The position numbers and the translations under genes are program-made. A stretch of 6,899 nt of DNA, from assembly GCA_027063755.1 (NCBI GenBank), contig JAMORD010000100.1:1-6899 (forward strand). The letters are read 5' to 3'. Of the stretch, positions 6,848 to 6,899 are shown one piece after another (position 1 is the first letter of the stretch; every line of letters begins with the position of its first letter). The stretch is from a bacterium. GTDB taxonomy: Bacteria; Coprothermobacterota; Coprothermobacteria; Coprothermobacterales; JAADFF01. Under the pieces are notes generated by a model, which saw only the letters and a list, made by a program, of their open reading frames with translations, made no database searches and was not told the origin of the DNA.

Positions 6848-6899
6848 GGAGACTACACACCACTTCCAGAAAGGGGGATATGTGTAAGGCACCTTTACA

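Noticed and set aside
6791-6899. c-di-GMP riboswitch or other structured RNA in the right-edge spacer
   Set aside because: No conserved riboswitch core was recognised; the only convincing structure is the simple terminator hairpin with its T-run.

Overview
The window looks like a compact chromosomal segment from an anaerobic, low-to-moderate GC bacterium of the Firmicutes/Clostridia type, or a thermophilic relative. This rests on strong GGAGG-type ribosome binding sites, heavy use of ATA (Ile) and AGA/AGG (Arg) codons, a GerMN lipoprotein (a family frequent in spore-forming Firmicutes) and a flavin reductase resembling those of clostridial anaerobes. The organism call is an inference; there is no rRNA or tRNA in the window to anchor it. 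Coding density is very high, no gene-free stretch exceeds about 110 bases, and I see no mobile element, CRISPR array, tRNA or riboswitch.

Layout, left to right. Bases 1-47 hold only a promoter-like pair reading left out of the window. A minus-strand pair follows, probably an operon read right to left: a stand-alone flavin reductase (3038-3544) and, 26 bases downstream, a 987-residue soluble diguanylate cyclase (48-3011) with a long helical-repeat N-terminus, a GAF-like segment and an intact GGDEF domain with an inhibitory RxxD site. A 101-base divergent intergenic region (3545-3645) separates it from a plus-strand pair: a chemotaxis receptor with a bare two-helix membrane anchor and a Cache domain at its C-terminal, cytoplasmic end (3646-5187), and a GerMN-domain lipoprotein (5237-5839). 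A minus-strand gene (5840-6775) converges on the lipoprotein gene with no base between the two stop codons. It encodes a 311-residue protein of uncertain family that may be a degenerate nucleotidyltransferase. A Rho-independent terminator at the right edge ends a minus-strand transcript from outside the window.

Taken together, the centre of the window is a divergent signalling locus. One arm couples a flavin/redox protein to c-di-GMP synthesis; the other is a chemoreceptor built to sense something inside the cell, followed by a surface lipoprotein. Control of motile behaviour by internal metabolic or redox state would fit, but that link is inferred from gene order only. The most unusual items are the inverted domain order of the chemoreceptor, the long uncharacterised N-terminus of the cyclase, the possible dead nucleotidyltransferase, and a perfect 12-bp inverted repeat inside the 3' end of that gene, placed so that it could terminate the convergent lipoprotein transcript.
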